Source: JAHDHW01 sp963793295
GTDB taxonomy: Bacteria > Bacteroidota > Bacteroidia > Chitinophagales > Saprospiraceae
Assembly: GCA_963793295.1 (NCBI GenBank)
Contig: CAWBZX010000010.1
Location: 1-64,000, forward strand
Length of the DNA: 64,000 nucleotides
Direction: 5' to 3'
Shown: positions 42,029-51,850 of the stretch, piece after piece
How positions within the stretch are numbered: the first letter of the stretch is position 1
Layout of the letters: every line of letters begins with the position of its first letter
Translations under genes and position numbers: made by a program
The notes under the pieces: model-generated
The model's input: only the letters and a program-made list of their open reading frames with translations
Databases searched by the model: none
What the model was told of the DNA's origin: nothing

Positions 42029-42862
42029 ATGAAAAGAATTTTACTTTTAATGTTTTTTATAACTCCTTTATTGGTTAGTTCTCAAGGTTTTGAAGTAGGA
42101 GTAATGGCTGGTGTTTCTTCATACCAAGGAGATTTAGCTCCTTCAAATTTGAAAACTAGTCTGGGAAAGTTCCACGCTGCTTTTGGAGCTTTCGGTAGAT
42201 ATAATATCAATAAGTATTTTACCGCGAAATTAGGGATTAATTATGGGACTATTTCTGGTGATGACGCCAAAGAAGGGAGGAAACGAAACCTCAGTTTTCG
42301 TTCTAATTTACTAGAATTCGCTGTTACCGGTGAATGGAATATCTTAGGATACCAACCTTACGCACTCGAGCGCGTTTTCACCCCTTATCTTTTTGTTGGA
42401 ATCGGACTCTTTCATTATAATCCTCGTGCTCAATATGATGGCGAATGGGTTGAATTGCAGCCATTAGGCACGGAAGGTCAGGGTATGACCGGATTTCCTG
42501 CAAAATACAGTCTAGTTGAAATCGCTGTCCCATTTGGAGGAGGATTGAAGTATGCTATCAACGATCAGTGGAATGTTGGAATTGAATTTGGTTTCCGAAA
42601 AACTTTTACTGATTATCTCGATGATGTGAGTGAAGATTATGTGGACGAAGAACAATTAATTGCAGGTAATGGTGAATTAGCTGCTGCTCTTGCTAACCGA
42701 TCTGGTGAGCCAATCCAAGGTGGTACAAGACGTGGTAATGATTCGATATCTGACTGGTATTTGATTTCAGGAATTTCAGTTTCCTATAATTTTTTGGACA
42801 ATGGATTAGTTGGAAGCAGGTCTAAAGGTCGTCGTAAACAAGGATGTCCCACTAATTTTTAG
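42029..42862 (+). CDS. Outer-membrane beta-barrel protein (DUF6089-like), paralogue 1
   Basis: 277 residues. A signal peptide (MKRILLLMFFITPLLVSSQ) is followed by alternating strands with repeated Gly and aromatic residues. GVMAGVSSYQGDLAP, GRKRNLSFRSNLLEFAVTGEWN and FGFRKTFTDYLDDVS are shared almost position for position with the next gene. The pattern is that of PorT/DUF6089 outer-membrane proteins. Some relatives are linked to T9SS, but no role is known here. The C-terminus is basic (GSRSKGRRKQGC). Confidence 0.8.
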   Translation: MKRILLLMFFITPLLVSSQGFEVGVMAGVSSYQGDLAPSNLKTSLGKFHAAFGAFGRYNINKYFTAKLGINYGTISGDDAKEGRKRNLSFRSNLLEFAVTGEWNILGYQPYALERVFTPYLFVGIGLFHYNPRAQYDGEWVELQPLGTEGQGMTGFPAKYSLVEIAVPFGGGLKYAINDQWNVGIEFGFRKTFTDYLDDVSEDYVDEEQLIAGNGELAAALANRSGEPIQGGTRRGNDSISDWYLISGISVSYNFLDNGLVGSRSKGRRKQGCPTNF

Positions 42863-42892
42863 TAAGTACGTATTCTATATTAAATAATAGAA

Positions 42893-42932
42893 AAAGAGAA
42901 GAATTTGAAATCAAGTTCTTCTCTTTTTTTTT
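42893..42932 (+). terminator. Intrinsic terminator
   Basis: A stem of up to 16 bp with one G-T pair (42893-42908 with 42911-42926) followed by a T run to 42932. It is likely the end of the first DUF6089-like transcript. Confidence 0.85.
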
Positions 42933-43230
42933 ACTCTAATCAATATATCAAGAAGTTCAATTTTTTTAATAACAATCCTTTTACCTTTCCTTTATTGCTT
43001 TCTTTTAGATTCGATTTACATGAATTCTTAGAATAAGAAAATTGGAATCCTTTTTGAATAGAATAGATAAATAGATTCCACAACAATTTAATTTCCCCGA
43101 TTAATTTTAGTCTTTTTCTCCCATTTATTAGTGGATTCACCATAATCAAACAACAATTTTCCCTCCCGCTTCAGAATTACAATGTTCTGATAATCAACAC
43201 ATATTTTGAAAAACCAATTAACCTGTTTTT
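42933..43230. other. Intergenic region between the two paralogues
   Basis: About 300 AT-rich bases separating the tandem genes. No convincing promoter box, hairpin or reading frame was found, though the second gene should have its own promoter because a terminator precedes this stretch. Confidence 0.45.
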
Positions 43231-44094
43231 ATGAAAAAGCTAATGGCCATTTCTATTGTTTTGATAATAGGAGTCAGTATTGCGAAAGCACAATATTATG
43301 AAATCGGAGGATTTGCCGGACTCTCAAACTATTTTGGAGATTTGCAAGCAACACATATGGAGCCAACCGAATATAACTTAGCCTATGGATTGTTTGGAAG
43401 AATTAATTTAAACCGCCATTTTGCCGGGAAAGTTAGTTTTACCCGCGGGCAAATTTCCGGAGATGATTACAACTCCGATACACCAAGTGGGCGCCGCCAA
43501 AGAAATTTAAGTTTTCATTCAAATATTTATGAATTAGCAATAACCGGTGAATTTAACTTTATTCCTTACGACATTATGGAAAATAAAATAGCTGCCTTTT
43601 ATGTATTTGGTGGTGTATCTGTTTTTCATTTTAATCCAACAGCTGAATATGGAAATGATATACATTTTCTGCAGAAACTAGGGACAGAAGGCCAACATAT
43701 GGATGGAAGTTCAATCAAACCTTATAGCCTTTACCAATTCGCAATTCCAATGGGGGTTGGAACCAAATTCAATCTTAACCAAAGGAGTAATGTTGGATTA
43801 GAAGTCGGTTTGAGAAAAACATTTACGGATTATCTGGATGATGTTAGCTCTGTTTATCCAGATATTGAAGCATTGGAGAATATAGATCCTGTTGCTGCAG
43901 CATTATCTTATCGGTCACCGGAATATTATGAAGTTACTCAAAAGGCCCTTGGAAATCCAGTCGAAAGAAGTCGTGGTAATCCAGAGAGCATGGATTGGTA
44001 TTTTTTTATGGGAGCCACCTTATCGGTTAATTTGGGATCAGAAAAAGACATGGAATATACCAACAGGTTTAAATATTTCATGATGAGTTTTTAG
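43231..44094 (+). CDS. Outer-membrane beta-barrel protein (DUF6089-like), paralogue 2
   Basis: 287 residues with a signal peptide (LIIGVSIAKAQ). It shares the barrel motifs of paralogue 1 (GFAGLSNYFGDLQA, RQRNLSFHSNIYELAITGEFN, LRKTFTDYLDDVS), with lower similarity in the loops. It lacks the basic C-terminal tail. The tandem arrangement and shared motifs indicate a gene duplication. The function is unknown; a membrane or envelope role is inferred. Confidence 0.8.
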   Translation: MKKLMAISIVLIIGVSIAKAQYYEIGGFAGLSNYFGDLQATHMEPTEYNLAYGLFGRINLNRHFAGKVSFTRGQISGDDYNSDTPSGRRQRNLSFHSNIYELAITGEFNFIPYDIMENKIAAFYVFGGVSVFHFNPTAEYGNDIHFLQKLGTEGQHMDGSSIKPYSLYQFAIPMGVGTKFNLNQRSNVGLEVGLRKTFTDYLDDVSSVYPDIEALENIDPVAAALSYRSPEYYEVTQKALGNPVERSRGNPESMDWYFFMGATLSVNLGSEKDMEYTNRFKYFMMSF

Positions 44095-44128
44095 TACACG
44101 GTAGAATACCCATTATTTTATACTTTTT

Positions 44129-44171
44129 AACGCTTAAGAATAAATTTTCTTAAGCGTTTTACTTTTTTTAT
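44129..44171 (+). terminator. Intrinsic terminator
   Basis: Perfect 12-bp stem AACGCTTAAGAA (44129-44140) / TTCTTAAGCGTT (44147-44158) with a 6-base loop, then a T-rich tract. It separates the second barrel gene from recQ. Confidence 0.87.
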
Positions 44172-44228
44172 AAAGATCTGATTAAATTAACTTTATTTGA
44201 AGAATATTTAGATCAACAAATAAAGAAC

Positions 44229-46133
44229 TTGAGTAAAACATCAACATATGAGATTCTAAAAAAGTATTGGGGATTCGATACTTTTCGACCTTTACAGGAA
44301 GACATAATAAACGCGGTGTTGGATGGTAAAGATATTTTAGCATTGATGCCCACAGGTGGAGGGAAGTCTCTGTGTTTTCAAGTACCTGCGCTGTGTAAAG
44401 AAGGCGTTTGCATTGTTGTCTCACCACTTATCGCACTCATGAAGGACCAGGTTTACAATCTTAAAAAAAGAGGTGTCTCCGCGGCTGCTATTTATTCAGG
44501 TATGCATTATAAAGAAATTGATCGAATTTTGGACAATTGTGTTTACGGGGATATTAAGATTTTATATTTATCGCCGGAACGATTAGCAACGGAACTTGCT
44601 GTAGAGCGGATAAAAAAAATGAAAGTCAATTTGTTGGCTGTTGATGAAGCCCATTGCATTTCTCAATGGGGATATGATTTTCGCCCCTCTTATTTGAAGA
44701 TCACGGATATCAAAGAATGGATGCCAAATACTCCCGTTCTTGCATTGACAGCAACAGCAACTACTGAAGTGGTGGCTGATATTCAGGAAAAATTAGAATT
44801 TAATAATGGATTGGTTTTTAAACAAAGCTATGAAAGAAAGAACTTAGCCTACGTCGTTTTGCATGAAGAAGGTAAACTTGAAAAGTTAGTTGATATTTTA
44901 ATGAAAGTCAGAGGTAGCGGACTAGTTTACGTTCGAAGCAGAAGAAAAACTAAAGATGTCGTTCAGTATTTGAGGAAAAAGAGAATATCAGCGGATTATT
45001 ACCATGCAGGTCTGAGCACCGATGGGCGTAATATAAAACAAGAAGCATGGATCAATAATCAAATCAGAATAATAGTGGCGACTAATGCCTTTGGGATGGG
45101 AATTGATAAACCAGATGTCCGAATAGTAATCCATTTGGATCTTCCCGATAGTTTAGAAGCCTATTTTCAAGAGGCAGGTCGTGTTGGAAGAGATGGAGTC
45201 AAATCTTATGCTGTTTTATTGTACAATAAAGGCGATAAATTGGATTTGGAAAATCGATTCGAGTTGTCCTTTCCAGATCTCAAAGAAGTCCGGTTGACTT
45301 ATCAGGCTTTGGGAAGTTATCTGCAATTGGCAATTGGAGGGGGTAACGGAGAGAGTTTTGATTTTGATTTAGTCGAGTTTTCCAGAGTTTATGGTTTTGA
45401 AATAGTGAAAACCTTTAACTGTTTGAAAGTTTTAGAAAAAGCAGGATGGCTGGTTTTAAGCGAGGCGGTTTATATTTCATCGAAATTGCAGATTTTGGTT
45501 TCCAAAGAAGAATTGTATGATTATCAGATTAGGAATGAAAAATTCCGGCCATTGATAAAAACCATTTTAAGAACTTATCAGGGCGCTTTTAATCACATGG
45601 TAAGTATCAATGAATATCAGTTGGCTAAATTTCTTAAAATTTCAATTACTTATCTTGATCAGCTATTTGTTAGTATGAAAAATGAAGGAATTATTGAATA
45701 TCGCCCCCAAAAAGATAAACCCCAGTTGACCCTACTACAGGAACGGCTGGATAGCAAAAACCTGGTTTTTGACAAAAAGATGTATGATTTTCGTAAAAAA
45801 AGATATGCTGAAAGGATAAAAAAAGTAATAGCATATGCAGAAAACCAGATTTGCAGAAGCAAAATGTTACTGGAATATTTCGATGAAAAAGATGCAGCCG
45901 AATGCGGTACCTGTGATGTTTGCCTGGAAAGGGCAAAGACAACCACAAGTTCTGATGATTTTGAGCGGTATAAAAATAAAATCCAAAACCTATTGAAAAA
46001 AGAAAAGTTAACGATCGAGGAGCTCGTTGAATCATTTTCTCCAAAGCATCAAAATCGGATACTTAAAGTTGTAGAATATTTATTGGAGGAGCAAAAATTA
46101 AAAAAAGAGGACGACAAATTGATGTGGAACTAG
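44229..46133 (+). CDS. recQ: ATP-dependent DNA helicase RecQ
   Basis: 634 residues. The helicase core has Walker A (PTGGGKS), VDEAHCISQWGYDFRPSY (DEAH motif) and QEAGRVGRDG (motif VI). The zinc-binding region is at CRSKMLLEYFDEKDAAECGTCDVC, followed by a winged-helix region. There is no HRDC domain. It unwinds DNA during recombination and fork repair. The start is TTG (44229-44231), since MSKTSTYEILKKYWGFDTFRP gives the standard RecQ N-terminus. Confidence 0.93.
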   Translation: MSKTSTYEILKKYWGFDTFRPLQEDIINAVLDGKDILALMPTGGGKSLCFQVPALCKEGVCIVVSPLIALMKDQVYNLKKRGVSAAAIYSGMHYKEIDRILDNCVYGDIKILYLSPERLATELAVERIKKMKVNLLAVDEAHCISQWGYDFRPSYLKITDIKEWMPNTPVLALTATATTEVVADIQEKLEFNNGLVFKQSYERKNLAYVVLHEEGKLEKLVDILMKVRGSGLVYVRSRRKTKDVVQYLRKKRISADYYHAGLSTDGRNIKQEAWINNQIRIIVATNAFGMGIDKPDVRIVIHLDLPDSLEAYFQEAGRVGRDGVKSYAVLLYNKGDKLDLENRFELSFPDLKEVRLTYQALGSYLQLAIGGGNGESFDFDLVEFSRVYGFEIVKTFNCLKVLEKAGWLVLSEAVYISSKLQILVSKEELYDYQIRNEKFRPLIKTILRTYQGAFNHMVSINEYQLAKFLKISITYLDQLFVSMKNEGIIEYRPQKDKPQLTLLQERLDSKNLVFDKKMYDFRKKRYAERIKKVIAYAENQICRSKMLLEYFDEKDAAECGTCDVCLERAKTTTSSDDFERYKNKIQNLLKKEKLTIEELVESFSPKHQNRILKVVEYLLEEQKLKKEDDKLMWN

Positions 46134-46175
46134 CTTGTTTGTCAACATTTTGAATACTTTCCGTTTCAAATTTTC

Positions 46176-47297
46176 ATGAGGCAAAAAACAATTTTATTTA
46201 CGGTTACCAATGATCTGGTCTATGATCAGCGCATGATTCGTATTTGTACCTCTCTAAGTGAAAACGGATATGTGGTGAAGCTAATTGGCAGAAAGAGAGC
46301 CTCTTCCAGATCGTTAGATCACAGAGATTACCTCCAAAAACGAATTATATGTTTTTTTGAAAAAGGAAAACTATTTTATCTGGAATACAATTTTCGATTG
46401 TTTTGGTTACTCTTGTATTCAAATTTTGACGTGGTATGCAGTATCGATTTGGATACTTTGGTTCCAGGTTTTATTTCAAGTAAATTAAAAGGAAAAGCTT
46501 GTGTTTACGATGCTCATGAATATTTCACGGAAGTTCCAGAAGTGGTCTATCGACCATTGGTGAAAAGTATTTGGGAAGCTGTCGGGAATTTCATCATTCC
46601 AAGATTGGAATATTGTTATACCGTTTGTGAAAGTTTGTCTGAAGTCTTTTTCGAAAAATATAAGACGAAATTTACCGTCATCCGAAATGTTCCAAATAAA
46701 GGCATTGAAAGTCTTATTTCAAAATCTACTAAAAGCGATAAAATAATTTTATATCAAGGTGCTTTAAATGCTGGCCGTGGATTGGAACAAACCATTGAGG
46801 CTATGCAAATGGTTAACGATGCAAAACTTTGGTTAGTGGGAGAAGGAGATCTGTCTTTAAAATTGAGAAAACTGGTTAAAGATTTAAACATTGAGCAAAA
46901 AGTAATTTTTAAAGGTTATCTGAAACCATCAGAACTTCCAGAGATTACTTCAAAGGCGACCATAGGTTTAAACCTTTTAGAAAACACCAGCTTGAATTAT
47001 TATTACTCTCTCGCGAATAAAGCTTTTGATTACATTCAAGCGGAAGTTCCCGCGATTCATATGAATTTTCCGGAATACCAAAAACTGAATCAAGCCTTTG
47101 AAGTAGCTCTTTTAGTTGATGCGCTCCATCCGGAAACTTTAGCAAAAGCTATTAACAAACTATTGAAGGACAAAGCGTTGTATGATGATTTGGTTCGAAA
47201 TTGTTTGCAGGCAAAGAAAGTTTTTATCTGGGAAGTTGAACAAGAAAAATTGTTAGATTTTTACAAAAACCTTTTTAACGCAAAATCAACTCATTAG
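46176..47297 (+). CDS. Family 4-type glycosyltransferase
   Basis: 373 residues of the GT-B fold. The N-terminal domain includes YDAHEYFTEVPEV, common in GT4 enzymes. The C-terminal domain has ILYQGALNAGRGLEQTIEAM and LWLVGEGDLSLKLRKLV, matching the donor-binding part, and the acidic EX7E region is partly recognisable. It would add a sugar to a surface glycan. No polysaccharide operon surrounds it. Confidence 0.83.
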   Translation: MRQKTILFTVTNDLVYDQRMIRICTSLSENGYVVKLIGRKRASSRSLDHRDYLQKRIICFFEKGKLFYLEYNFRLFWLLLYSNFDVVCSIDLDTLVPGFISSKLKGKACVYDAHEYFTEVPEVVYRPLVKSIWEAVGNFIIPRLEYCYTVCESLSEVFFEKYKTKFTVIRNVPNKGIESLISKSTKSDKIILYQGALNAGRGLEQTIEAMQMVNDAKLWLVGEGDLSLKLRKLVKDLNIEQKVIFKGYLKPSELPEITSKATIGLNLLENTSLNYYYSLANKAFDYIQAEVPAIHMNFPEYQKLNQAFEVALLVDALHPETLAKAINKLLKDKALYDDLVRNCLQAKKVFIWEVEQEKLLDFYKNLFNAKSTH

Positions 47298-47312
47298 GCT
47301 TTTATATTTTTT

Positions 47313-47320
47313 TAACTTTG
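47313..47320 (+). promoter_or_regulatory. Candidate -7 promoter element of folD
   Basis: TAACTTTG, an exact match to TAnnTTTG, 33 bases before folD. There is no TTG at the consensus distance. Confidence 0.45.
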
Positions 47321-47353
47321 CAAATCATTTTCTAAAAGCAAACCAAACAAACT

Positions 47354-48238
47354 ATGCAACTAATTGATGGAAAAGCCCTTTCTCAAACAATCAAAAAAGA
47401 AATCGCTCAGGAAGTCGAGCAAATAAAAAGTCTAGGGGGTAAAATCCCCCACCTTGCCGCCGTATTGATTGGCGAAGACCCGGCAAGTGAAGTTTATGTT
47501 CGGAATAAAGTAAAATCTTGTGAAATGGTGGGTTTTAAATCCACATTAGTTAAACGAGATTCATCCGCAACCGAGGAAGAATTACTTCAAATTGTAGCTG
47601 ATCTGAATAATGATGATGATATTGATGGATTTATCGTGCAACTCCCGTTGCCCAAACACATTAATGAAGAAAAAATAACACTTGCTATTGATCCCCGAAA
47701 AGATGTAGATGGTTTTCACCCTGTCAATTTTGGTCGCATGGCGCAAGGTTTACCTTGCTATCTGCCTGCCACTCCATTTGGGATTATGCAAATGCTGGAA
47801 AGATACAACATTGAAGTTTCGGGTAAAGAAGCAGTAGTTTTAGGGCGAAGCAATATTGTCGGTACTCCCATAAGTATTCTGCTTTCGCGAAAGGCTAATC
47901 CTGGAAATGCTACAGTTACTCTATGCCACAGCCGTACCAAAGATCTGGCAAGGCATACAAGGCGGGCTGATATTTTAGTTGTTTCACTTGGTGTCCCCGA
48001 ATTTGTAACTGCAGATATGGTCAAAGAAGGGGCTGTGGTCATTGATGTTGGAATCAATAGGGTCAAAGATGCAAGTCGAAAAAGTGGTTATCGTTTAGCA
48101 GGTGATGTGAAATTTGATGAAGTCGCACCAAAATGCAGTTTTATTACTCCAGTTCCTGGTGGCGTTGGTCCAATGACAGTTACCTCATTGATAATGAATA
48201 CCCTAAAATCCGCTAAGAAAGAGGTTTATTCCAGTTGA
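47354..48238 (+). CDS. folD: Bifunctional methylenetetrahydrofolate dehydrogenase/cyclohydrolase FolD
   Basis: 294 residues. The substrate region is YVRNKVKSCEMVGF with the catalytic Lys. DVDGFHPVNFGRM and PATPFGIMQML follow, and VLGRSNIVGTPIS begins the NAD(P)-binding part. GDVKFDEVAPKCSFITPVPGG ends the family pattern with PVPGGVGPMT. It interconverts methylene-, methenyl- and formyl-tetrahydrofolate. Its TGA overlaps the prmA ATG by one base. Confidence 0.96.
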   Translation: MQLIDGKALSQTIKKEIAQEVEQIKSLGGKIPHLAAVLIGEDPASEVYVRNKVKSCEMVGFKSTLVKRDSSATEEELLQIVADLNNDDDIDGFIVQLPLPKHINEEKITLAIDPRKDVDGFHPVNFGRMAQGLPCYLPATPFGIMQMLERYNIEVSGKEAVVLGRSNIVGTPISILLSRKANPGNATVTLCHSRTKDLARHTRRADILVVSLGVPEFVTADMVKEGAVVIDVGINRVKDASRKSGYRLAGDVKFDEVAPKCSFITPVPGGVGPMTVTSLIMNTLKSAKKEVYSS

Positions 48239-49059
48239 TGGATTATTATAATTTTCATATAAAAACGGAACCGGAAAAAATCGAAATTTTACTTGCCTTT
48301 TTAGCCGAATTGCCGTTTGACTCATTTGAAGAAAAAGAATTTGGTTTGGATGCTTTCATTCCTCAAAAAGATTTTGATCTTTCTGTTGAAAAAGAGTTAC
48401 TTGAATTGCAAAAAAGAATCTCTTTTTCTTTTGAGAAAGAAATCCTGAAGGCACAAAACTGGAATTCCATCTGGGAGTCTAATTTCGAACCTTTAATTGT
48501 AGATGACTTTTGTTCTGTTCGCGCAGATTTTCATAAACCTGCTTCGAATGTTGCATTTGAAATCATTATTAATCCTAAAATGGCTTTTGGCACTGGACAT
48601 CATGAAACAACCTTTATGATGCTCCAATCCATGAAAATCATTGATTTTAATACTAAGAAAGTTCTAGATTATGGCTGTGGAACCGGAATACTGGCAATCC
48701 TTGCTTCAAAGTTGGGTTCCAAGCAAATTGATGCGGTTGATATTGAAATTGAGGCTTTTGAAAACACACTTGAAAATGCTCAGCGCAATGAAGTTTCGAA
48801 TATAAATGCAATTCATGGAACCCTTGATGACATTGAAAATTCAGATTACGATATCATCCTCGCCAACATAAATCGTAATGTAATTTTAGATACGATGGAG
48901 TCGTTATATGAAAAGCTAGCGAAAAACGGCAAATTAATTGTTTCAGGTATTTTGAAACAAGACGAAAAATTGTTGGTAAAAAAAGCATTAAACATCGGCT
49001 TTTCTTTAAAAAATACCGTTCAAAAAGGTGATTGGATAGGTAGCCATTTTGAAAAATGA
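48238..49059 (+). CDS. prmA: Ribosomal protein L11 methyltransferase PrmA
   Basis: 273 residues from the ATG at 48238, which shares one base with the folD stop (TGATG); an alternative TTG one codon earlier is less likely. AFGTGHHETT is the PrmA hallmark, followed by the S-adenosylmethionine-binding VLDYGCGTGILAILA and ILANINRNVI. It methylates ribosomal protein L11 at several amino groups. The N-terminal domain that binds L11 is present (residues 1-60 or so). Confidence 0.93.
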   Translation: MDYYNFHIKTEPEKIEILLAFLAELPFDSFEEKEFGLDAFIPQKDFDLSVEKELLELQKRISFSFEKEILKAQNWNSIWESNFEPLIVDDFCSVRADFHKPASNVAFEIIINPKMAFGTGHHETTFMMLQSMKIIDFNTKKVLDYGCGTGILAILASKLGSKQIDAVDIEIEAFENTLENAQRNEVSNINAIHGTLDDIENSDYDIILANINRNVILDTMESLYEKLAKNGKLIVSGILKQDEKLLVKKALNIGFSLKNTVQKGDWIGSHFEK

Positions 49060-49117
49060 CTTGCTTTTGTTTTATCCGACCCATTTTATTTGCACTTACA
49101 AACCGATATTCAACAAT

Positions 49118-51850
49118 ATGATACGTCGTATATACCTCTCAATGATTTTCACTTCTCTTTTGATTTCAACGACTTATGCTCAAAGGCTAACAGAGTTTTC
49201 AGAAGTTCAAACAGAATTTTTAGATCAGCTCAAAACCTTCATGACCTCAAGTAAGCAAAAGACGATGGAGGATCTGTATAAAAATTTTGAAGACCAGTTC
49301 AAAGGAGGCGCTTTTACACAGGAAGAGTTTGTCCAAATCAGAACAACTGGAAATTTGATGCTAGCTCAAAAGATGACTGCCAAGCCCTATTTTAGTAATT
49401 ATTTAGAGTGTTTGACCATTATAAAAAAAGGAGAAAATGGAGTTCAGCGATTTGTAGATTGGCATAAAGTATTAGATCAAATTTTAGGAGATATTGAAAA
49501 CCGTAAACTTACTCCATATAAAGATTACCTTTCTTTTTCATTTGATTTTTTTGATAAAAATACGCTTAGGTATTCTACTAGCGGCGTAACGTGGACAGCG
49601 GTTTCAGGTGATTTTTTGCTAAAATATGAGGATAAAATTCCCAGTATTGAATACAAAGAACTTGATCTTTTTGGAAGCCGTAAAGAAGATTCCATTGGAA
49701 TTTACGGGACCTCCGGCGCTTATTTTCCCGTTGAAGGGATATGGAAAGGGACGGGAGGGAAAGTCCCATGGGAACGATTTGGTCTAGCAGATAGTATCTA
49801 TTGTATTTTATCAGATTATGAGGTCGAAGTAAAAAAAAGTATTTATAAAGTAAATTCTGTCAAACTTTTTTATCCTGAGCTTTTCCCGGCTGGAGCAATT
49901 GAAGGTTCTTTTTCAGATAAAATTGTAGCCTCAAGTAATGCGAAAGAAGGATCTTATCCCCGGTTCGAATCGAAAGAGGATATTTTAGAAATCAACAATA
50001 TTGGAGGAGGTGTTAAATACAAAGGAGGATTCAGATTAAACGGAACAACGGTTTACGGTTTCGGTTCAAAAGACAAAAAAGCCAATATTGCGGTATTTGA
50101 TCAAAACAAGAAACTGCAATTTGATGCGAATGCCGAACTTTTTGTAATACGAAAAGGCGAAAGGATTGCTGCAGAACGTGCAGAAAGTACACTCTACTTT
50201 GACAAAGATTCATTATATCACCCTTCTGCAAATATCAAATTTGATATTCCAAACAAGGAACTCAACCTGAATCGTGGAAAACGTGGAAGTGATCGCAATC
50301 CATTTTTTAACTCTTTGCATCAATTTAATATTGATGTTGATAATATTGATTGGTACATGAAAAGTGATTCCATTGTTCTTGGACAACGAGGGATTGGCTT
50401 TTCAAAAACCAATAAGAAAGTAACTTTTGAATCTTTAAAATATTTTGAGGAAGGAGATTATCGTCGAATGCAAAATATTTCTACCACGAATCCCTTGGCT
50501 ACGCTAAAAGTTTATGCAGATCAGGAAGGAACAGTGGTAAGTGCCAATAACTTGGCCCAAAAATTAAATCCACGGTTTGATGTCACCAGTATTCAGAGTT
50601 TGCTTTATGATTTGGTGGCGAATGGTTTTGTCAATTATGACAGCGATAAACAAATCGTTGAAGTGAAAGACAAGGTCTTTCACTATGCAAATGCTTATCA
50701 AGGCAAGGTAGATTATGATGTTTTAAAGATTATATCAGAGGTGGATACCACCAATGCTATCCTTTCATTGATTGACAACACCATAACTGCCAACGGTGTG
50801 AGTTCCATTCAACTCAGTTCAAAACAACGGGTAGCTGTCAGACCATTGCGGCGGCAGGTAATTTTAAAAGAGAACCGAAATATGGATTTTGATGGTAGAG
50901 TGTTTGCAGGTTTCAGTATTTTGGCAGGTAAAGACTTTACCTTCATATATGATAAAAATCATATCGAGATGGATTCTGTGCGATATTTTGATTTTTTTAT
51001 TCCAACAGAGGCAAAAGATGAAGATGACCAACCAATAGCTTTATCAATAGGTTCTAGAATTGAGCACGCCAGCGGGGTATTGCTTATTGATGCACCTTCT
51101 AATAAATCGGGAGTCCAGGATATTCCTATTTTCCCTTCTTTTCAAAGCAAAGGTCCATCTTATGTTTTTTATGATTACGCAGAGACTCAAGGTGGAAGTT
51201 ATGACAGGGATTCCTTTTATTTTGAATTAGATAAATTCAGCTTTAACGGCCTGGATAATTATACAAAAGAAGATTTGAAATTTAAAGGCAAATTTATATC
51301 AGCTGATATCTTCCCGGAATTTAAAGAAACTATTGTTTTGCTCGAGGATGAATCTTTTGGTTTTGAAACCAAAACACCAGAAAGTGGTTATCCAGCATAT
51401 TCAGAAAAAGGAGGATATAAAGGAGATATCGAACTGAGCAATAAAGGCTTATTAGGTAAAGGTGCGATTTCTTATCTTGGAGCAACTATTAATTCAGAAG
51501 ATATCATTTTTAAACCCAAACAGATGCTTGCCACTGCGGAGCGTTTTGATTTGGCCGAAGATCGAGTAAGTGAAGTAGAAGTACCTCAGGCATTGGGTTT
51601 AGATGTAAGTATCGATTGGAAACCCTATCAGGACAGTATGTACATTCGGACTAAAGAGAGGGCTTTTGAACTATTTAAAAATAGCGAAACAACTTTGACG
51701 GGTACGCTCATTTTAACACCAGACGGTTTAAAGGGGAGAGGGCTGCTTGATTGGGATGAAGGTAGTCTGAGTTCAGATCTGATTTCTTTTAAGGCGTTTT
51801 CTGCCTTTTCCGATACTTCCAATAGTAAAAGTCAAAACTATTGGCTATGA
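49118..51850 (+). CDS. N-terminal piece of the broken secreted protein
   Basis: 910 residues up to a premature TGA (51848-51850). The frame can be read upstream to 49049, but that start overlaps prmA and precedes the signal peptide. The first 200 residues are helical and charged; the rest is mostly beta. The last dozen residues (after SNSK) are the frameshifted tail and are unlikely to be native. Confidence 0.7.
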   Translation: MIRRIYLSMIFTSLLISTTYAQRLTEFSEVQTEFLDQLKTFMTSSKQKTMEDLYKNFEDQFKGGAFTQEEFVQIRTTGNLMLAQKMTAKPYFSNYLECLTIIKKGENGVQRFVDWHKVLDQILGDIENRKLTPYKDYLSFSFDFFDKNTLRYSTSGVTWTAVSGDFLLKYEDKIPSIEYKELDLFGSRKEDSIGIYGTSGAYFPVEGIWKGTGGKVPWERFGLADSIYCILSDYEVEVKKSIYKVNSVKLFYPELFPAGAIEGSFSDKIVASSNAKEGSYPRFESKEDILEINNIGGGVKYKGGFRLNGTTVYGFGSKDKKANIAVFDQNKKLQFDANAELFVIRKGERIAAERAESTLYFDKDSLYHPSANIKFDIPNKELNLNRGKRGSDRNPFFNSLHQFNIDVDNIDWYMKSDSIVLGQRGIGFSKTNKKVTFESLKYFEEGDYRRMQNISTTNPLATLKVYADQEGTVVSANNLAQKLNPRFDVTSIQSLLYDLVANGFVNYDSDKQIVEVKDKVFHYANAYQGKVDYDVLKIISEVDTTNAILSLIDNTITANGVSSIQLSSKQRVAVRPLRRQVILKENRNMDFDGRVFAGFSILAGKDFTFIYDKNHIEMDSVRYFDFFIPTEAKDEDDQPIALSIGSRIEHASGVLLIDAPSNKSGVQDIPIFPSFQSKGPSYVFYDYAETQGGSYDRDSFYFELDKFSFNGLDNYTKEDLKFKGKFISADIFPEFKETIVLLEDESFGFETKTPESGYPAYSEKGGYKGDIELSNKGLLGKGAISYLGATINSEDIIFKPKQMLATAERFDLAEDRVSEVEVPQALGLDVSIDWKPYQDSMYIRTKERAFELFKNSETTLTGTLILTPDGLKGRGLLDWDEGSLSSDLISFKAFSAFSDTSNSKSQNYWL

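Noticed and set aside
49049..49117. Upstream start for the large secreted protein at 49049
   Set aside because: It overlaps prmA and places 23 residues before a clean signal peptide that starts at 49118.
51827..51830. Programmed ribosomal frameshift at the AAAA run
   Set aside because: The run is too short and lacks the usual slippery heptamer and downstream structure that I could see; a second shift would also be needed 220 bases later. An indel or sequencing error is simpler.
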